The position numbers and the translations under genes were made by a program. Shown in pieces: positions 60,958 to 64,000 of a DNA stretch of 64,000 bases; position 1 is the first letter of the stretch, and each line of letters begins with the position of its first letter. The DNA comes from CAVSUZ01 sp963791885 (lineage in GTDB: Bacteria > Pseudomonadota > Alphaproteobacteria > Acetobacterales > Acetobacteraceae). The notes under the pieces were generated by a model. That model searched no databases. It saw only the letters and a program-made list of their open reading frames with translations, and had not been told where the DNA came from. The DNA lies in assembly GCA_963791885.1 (NCBI GenBank), contig CAWBUL010000004.1:868001-932000 (forward strand). Direction: 5' to 3'.

Positions 60958-62108
60958 GCCAGCACAAATGGACGGCACGGAGCCTTGCCGCACAGGCCAT
61001 GGGCAAGATCGAGCAGGTGACCAAAGCCATTGTGCCGCCGATCCATGTGTCGACGACCTATATTCGCGACGAGGACAACAACTACTCCTCCGGGTTCATC
61101 TACGGGCGGCCGGACAATGAAACCACACGCGAGGCTGAAAGCGTGCTCGCGATGCTGGAAGACGCGCAGGCTGGCGCTCTTCTCTTCGGCTCGGGCATGG
61201 CTGCGGCAACCGCTGTGTTTCAGGCCCTGTCGCCCGGCGATCATATCGTCGCATCGAAGGTGATGTACTGGGCTCTGCGCTCCTGGTTGCTGACTGAGGC
61301 GACGCGTTGGAGCCTCAAAGTCGATTTCGTCGAGACCGACGATCTTGCCGCTCTCGAGTCCGCGGTGAAGCCCGGACACACCAAGCTCGTCTGGGCTGAG
61401 ACGCCGTCCAATCCGCTCTGGACCATCACTGACATCGCCGCTGCTGCCGATATCGCGCACAAGGCGGGCGCCAAACTCGCCATCAATTCGACCTGCGCAT
61501 CGCCGGTTCACACGCGCCCCCTGGCGCTCGGCGCCGACATCGTCATGCACGCCGCGACGAAGGTGCTGAACGGACATTCGGATGTGGTGGCCGGCGCGCT
61601 CTGCGCCACCGCCGACGATGAGTTCTGGAACCGCATCAAGACCGTTCGCAAAGGCCAGGGCGGCATCCTCGGCCCGTTCGAATCCTTTCTCCTGCTCCGT
61701 GGCATGCGCACGCTCCACGTGCGGCAGGAACGGCAATCCGCCTCTGCCATGGCCTTGGCGAAGCGCCTCTCCGCCCATCCGTATGTGGCGCGCGTGCTCT
61801 ATCCCGGCCTGCCCCAGCATCCCGGCCACGACGTCGCCGCTCGTCAGATGCAGGGTGGTTTCGGCTACATGCTGTCGATCCAGGTGACCGGCGGTGAACC
61901 GGCCGCAATCAAGGTCGCGGCACATACCCAACTTTACAAACGTGCCACCTCGCTCGGCGGTGTCGAGAGCCTGATCGAGCACCGCGCCTCGATCGAGGGC
62001 ACCGGATCCCCGTGCCCGCCCGATCTGCTCCGCCTTTCGACCGGCATTGAGGACGTCGACGATCTCTACCGCGATCTCGACACCGCCCTGGTCGCTGCGC
62101 ACCGCTAA
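60954..62108 (+). CDS. PLP transsulfuration-family enzyme (Cys/Met metabolism) with altered cofactor site
   Basis: 384 residues. Fold and order match cystathionine gamma-synthase, methionine gamma-lyase and O-acylhomoserine sulfhydrylase: Y50/R52 in YGRPDNETTRE, S80 in GSGMAA, ETPSNPLW, K203 (Schiff base) in HAATKVLNGHSDVVAG, and C-terminal SLGGVESLIEHRAS. The usual VDNTFxxP motif reads AINSTCASP, so the Asp that pairs with the PLP ring nitrogen is Asn178. Overlaps the flavoenzyme gene (ATGA), so the two act in one pathway, perhaps lyase or racemase steps on an amino acid derivative. Confidence 0.85.
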   Translation: MSQHKWTARSLAAQAMGKIEQVTKAIVPPIHVSTTYIRDEDNNYSSGFIYGRPDNETTREAESVLAMLEDAQAGALLFGSGMAAATAVFQALSPGDHIVASKVMYWALRSWLLTEATRWSLKVDFVETDDLAALESAVKPGHTKLVWAETPSNPLWTITDIAAAADIAHKAGAKLAINSTCASPVHTRPLALGADIVMHAATKVLNGHSDVVAGALCATADDEFWNRIKTVRKGQGGILGPFESFLLLRGMRTLHVRQERQSASAMALAKRLSAHPYVARVLYPGLPQHPGHDVAARQMQGGFGYMLSIQVTGGEPAAIKVAAHTQLYKRATSLGGVESLIEHRASIEGTGSPCPPDLLRLSTGIEDVDDLYRDLDTALVAAHR

Positions 62109-62185
62109 AAAATCGGTTCGTTCCGGGGCTGGTCAATCACGCCTGCTCGCGGGTATGGTCCGGCCCTCAACGGGGAGAGAAACAC

Positions 62186-63232
62186 ATGCGCCGCAGACAG
62201 CTTCTGCAGTCGGTTCTGGTCGCACCGGCCATTATCGGGTTACGCGCCGCACGTGCGGATACCCCGCAACTCACGGTCGTCTCCTGGGGCGGTTCCTACC
62301 AGGACGCGCAGAGCAAGGCGCTGTTCCAGCCCGCCGCCAAGGCGCTGGGCATCACGGTGAAGGAGGAAACCTACACCGGTCTCGCGCAACTGCGGATGCA
62401 CGTGAAATCCGGCGCCGTGTCGTGGGACGTCGTGTGCAGTGGGTCTGGCACCGCCGCACGCGCGGGCACGGAAGGATTGGTGCAGAAGCTGGATTACAAT
62501 GTTATCGACGCGGCGGACTTCATCCCCGGCGCCGCCGCGCCGTACTATGTCGGCGGCGACGCCTTCTCCACCGTCGTCGCCTGGAACACGAAAACCTACG
62601 GCGATAACGGTCCGCAGAACTGGGCCGACTTCTGGGACGTCAAGAAATTCCCCGGCACGCGCTGCTACCGCAACACAGTGACGCTGGAACCCGCGCTGAT
62701 GGCGGACGGTGTACCGCCCGACCAGGTGTATAAAGTTCTCTCTGCCCCCGGTGGCATCGACCGCGCCATCAAGAAACTCACCGAACTCAAGCCGCATATC
62801 GCCGTCTGGTGGTCCTCCGGCGCGCAATCCGCACAGGTCATGGTCGACGGTGCCGTCGACATGGTCATGGGTTGGAACGGCCGCTTCGACGTCGCCAGAC
62901 AAGCCGGCGCCAAGGTTGCCTACACCTTCAACCAGGGCATGCTGGACTACGACACTTATGTCATTCCCAAGGGCGCCCCCAACACTGATCTCGCCATGAA
63001 ATTCCTCGCCGAGATCAGCAAGCCGAAATACCAGGCCGATCTGACCAAATACATCACCTACGGGCCGACCAATAAGAAGGCCTACGACCTCGGCGTCATC
63101 ACGCCGGCCGTGGCCGCGCAACTCCCGTCCTCGCCGGCCAATGTGGCGAAGCAACTCGTCATCGATACAGCCTGGTACATGCAATACGAACAGAAAGCCG
63201 CCGAGGCCTATCAGAACATGATGACCGGCTGA
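62186..63232 (+). CDS. Spermidine/putrescine-type ABC solute-binding protein (PotD/PotF-like)
   Basis: 348 residues. Signal MRRRQLLQSVLVAPAIIGLRAARA, Tat- or Sec-type with RRR. Mature start LTVVSWGGSYQDAQSKALFQ is typical of PotD-like proteins, as are VNAWNT-type and QNWADFWDVKKFPG blocks. The ligand could be a polyamine, an opine or another amino compound; the enzymes immediately upstream favour an amine substrate. Followed after 6 bases by the ATPase gene. Confidence 0.87.
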   Translation: MRRRQLLQSVLVAPAIIGLRAARADTPQLTVVSWGGSYQDAQSKALFQPAAKALGITVKEETYTGLAQLRMHVKSGAVSWDVVCSGSGTAARAGTEGLVQKLDYNVIDAADFIPGAAAPYYVGGDAFSTVVAWNTKTYGDNGPQNWADFWDVKKFPGTRCYRNTVTLEPALMADGVPPDQVYKVLSAPGGIDRAIKKLTELKPHIAVWWSSGAQSAQVMVDGAVDMVMGWNGRFDVARQAGAKVAYTFNQGMLDYDTYVIPKGAPNTDLAMKFLAEISKPKYQADLTKYITYGPTNKKAYDLGVITPAVAAQLPSSPANVAKQLVIDTAWYMQYEQKAAEAYQNMMTG

Positions 63233-63238
63233 TCGGAC

Positions 63239-64000
63239 TTGTCTGCCTCGACCGCTCTGCCCATCGCGGTTCGCGGTCTCACCAAGTCCTACGGGCCGGC
63301 CCGCGCGCTTGACGACGTCAGCCTCGACATACGCAGCGGCGAGTTCCTGACGCTGCTCGGCCCGTCCGGCTCCGGCAAGACCACGCTGCTGATGGTGCTG
63401 GCCGGCTTCGTCCGGCCCGACCACGGCAGCGTTCGCTTCGGCGACACCGAAGTGATTCGCCTGCCGCCGCACAAACGCGATGTCGGCGTCGTGTTCCAGA
63501 ACTACGCGCTGTTCCCGCACATGAATGTTGCGGCGAACATCGCCTTTCCGCTGCGTATGCGTGGTGTCTCCCGCAACGAATCAGCCGAGCGCGTACGCAC
63601 TGCATTGCAAACCGTCCGGCTGGAAGGATTCGACGACCGCCGCGTCACGGAACTCTCTGGCGGGCAACGCCAGCGCGTCGCCCTTGCCCGCGCGATCGTC
63701 TTTCAGCCCCGCATCATGTTGATGGACGAACCGCTCTCGGCGCTCGACAAGCAGCTGCGCGACCATATGCAGATCGAACTCCGCGCCCTGCACGAACGTC
63801 TCGGCATGACCACAGTCTGCGTCACGCACGACCAGCGCGAGGCGCTGACCATGTCCGACCGCGTCGCCGTGATCCATCAGGGTCGCCTGCGTCAGATCGA
63901 CGCGCCGCGCACCATTTACGAACGCCCTTGTAGCCGCTTCGTCGGTGAGTTCCTCGGCGAATCCGCCTTCCTCAACGTCGAGCTTCGCGGCGACACGTGC
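63239..64000 (+). CDS. Polyamine-type ABC ATPase (PotA-like), partial at window end
   Basis: 254 residues visible, no stop before the edge. TTG at 63239 is the probable start, 6 bases after the binding-protein stop. Walker A GPSGSGKT, signature LSGGQRQRVALARAI, Walker B IMLMDEPLSALD, switch VTHDQREALTMSDRV. The PotA-type C-terminal TOBE domain begins at the cut. Permease genes are expected next. Confidence 0.9.
   Translation, partial: MSASTALPIAVRGLTKSYGPARALDDVSLDIRSGEFLTLLGPSGSGKTTLLMVLAGFVRPDHGSVRFGDTEVIRLPPHKRDVGVVFQNYALFPHMNVAANIAFPLRMRGVSRNESAERVRTALQTVRLEGFDDRRVTELSGGQRQRVALARAIVFQPRIMLMDEPLSALDKQLRDHMQIELRALHERLGMTTVCVTHDQREALTMSDRVAVIHQGRLRQIDAPRTIYERPCSRFVGEFLGESAFLNVELRGDTC

Overview
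The window is a 64 kb piece of a GC-rich, gene-dense bacterial chromosome. It carries no rRNA, tRNA, CRISPR array or phage module that I can see. Gene content fits an alphaproteobacterium, and I lean towards Acetobacteraceae/Rhodospirillales. The support is a class I (archaeal-type) lysyl-tRNA synthetase, an acetolactate synthase with the GEAS cofactor motif I associate with alphaproteobacteria, a DUF2076 protein, many TTG/GTG starts in tightly overlapping operons, and a very high density of ABC transporters. The genus cannot be fixed from the sequence alone.

Layout. 1-4 kb: two tandemly duplicated PEP-CTERM secreted repeat proteins facing a DUF2076 gene, with a leftover fragment of that gene's 3' end between the copies. 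4-6.5 kb: agmatinase-family hydrolase, DUF4239-type membrane protein, isoprenylcysteine-methyltransferase-like protein. 6.5-14.7 kb: a frameshifted NtaA/SnaA-type FMN monooxygenase, a 2-hydroxyacid dehydrogenase, a complete dipeptide-type ABC operon and a divergent GntR regulator with two palindromic operator candidates. 14.7-18.1 kb: a disulfide oxidoreductase, a plant-like SABATH carboxyl methyltransferase, and a VapBC pair with a broken antitoxin. 18.2-22 kb: lysK followed by a frameshifted, C-terminally short MprF-like gene. 22-26 kb: MaoC hydratase divergent from livHMGF. 26-30.7 kb: two unusual low-complexity proteins, an FtsH paralogue, a NagA-like deacetylase and a methyltransferase.

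30.7-36.5 kb: hutH-hutU divergent from an NMT1-type ABC transporter. 36.5-43 kb: miaA and ilvB-ilvH-ilvC, with a GIY-YIG nuclease gene bounded by 34-bp inverted repeats inserted between ilvB and ilvH, then an orphan two-domain permease. 43-44.3 kb: a MoaD/ThiS-like ubiquitin-fold protein overlapping a cytoplasmic Asp-box propeller gene. 44.3-52 kb: a frameshifted ThDP enzyme and a sugar-type ABC transporter with two tandem paralogous Tat-exported binding proteins and RNA hairpins between cistrons. 52-58 kb: an exported alpha/beta hydrolase, a winged-helix/TolB/TPR regulator, an unrecognised 307-residue protein, and PrpE. 58-64 kb: a 960-residue fusion of ferredoxin, FAD oxidoreductase, BFD and DAO domains (a one-chain version of HcnABC/opine-oxidase architecture), a PLP transsulfuration-family enzyme lacking the usual PLP-binding Asp, and a polyamine-type ABC transporter running off the end.

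Taken together this is a nutrient-scavenging region: at least seven ABC transport systems sit next to enzymes for amino acids, amines and carboxylates. Four genes carry apparent net one-base insertions. These may be real decay or sequence error, and a reader should treat them as unresolved. The most unusual items are the GIY-YIG element, the SABATH enzyme, the propeller/ubiquitin-fold pair, and the fused flavoenzyme with its PLP neighbour.
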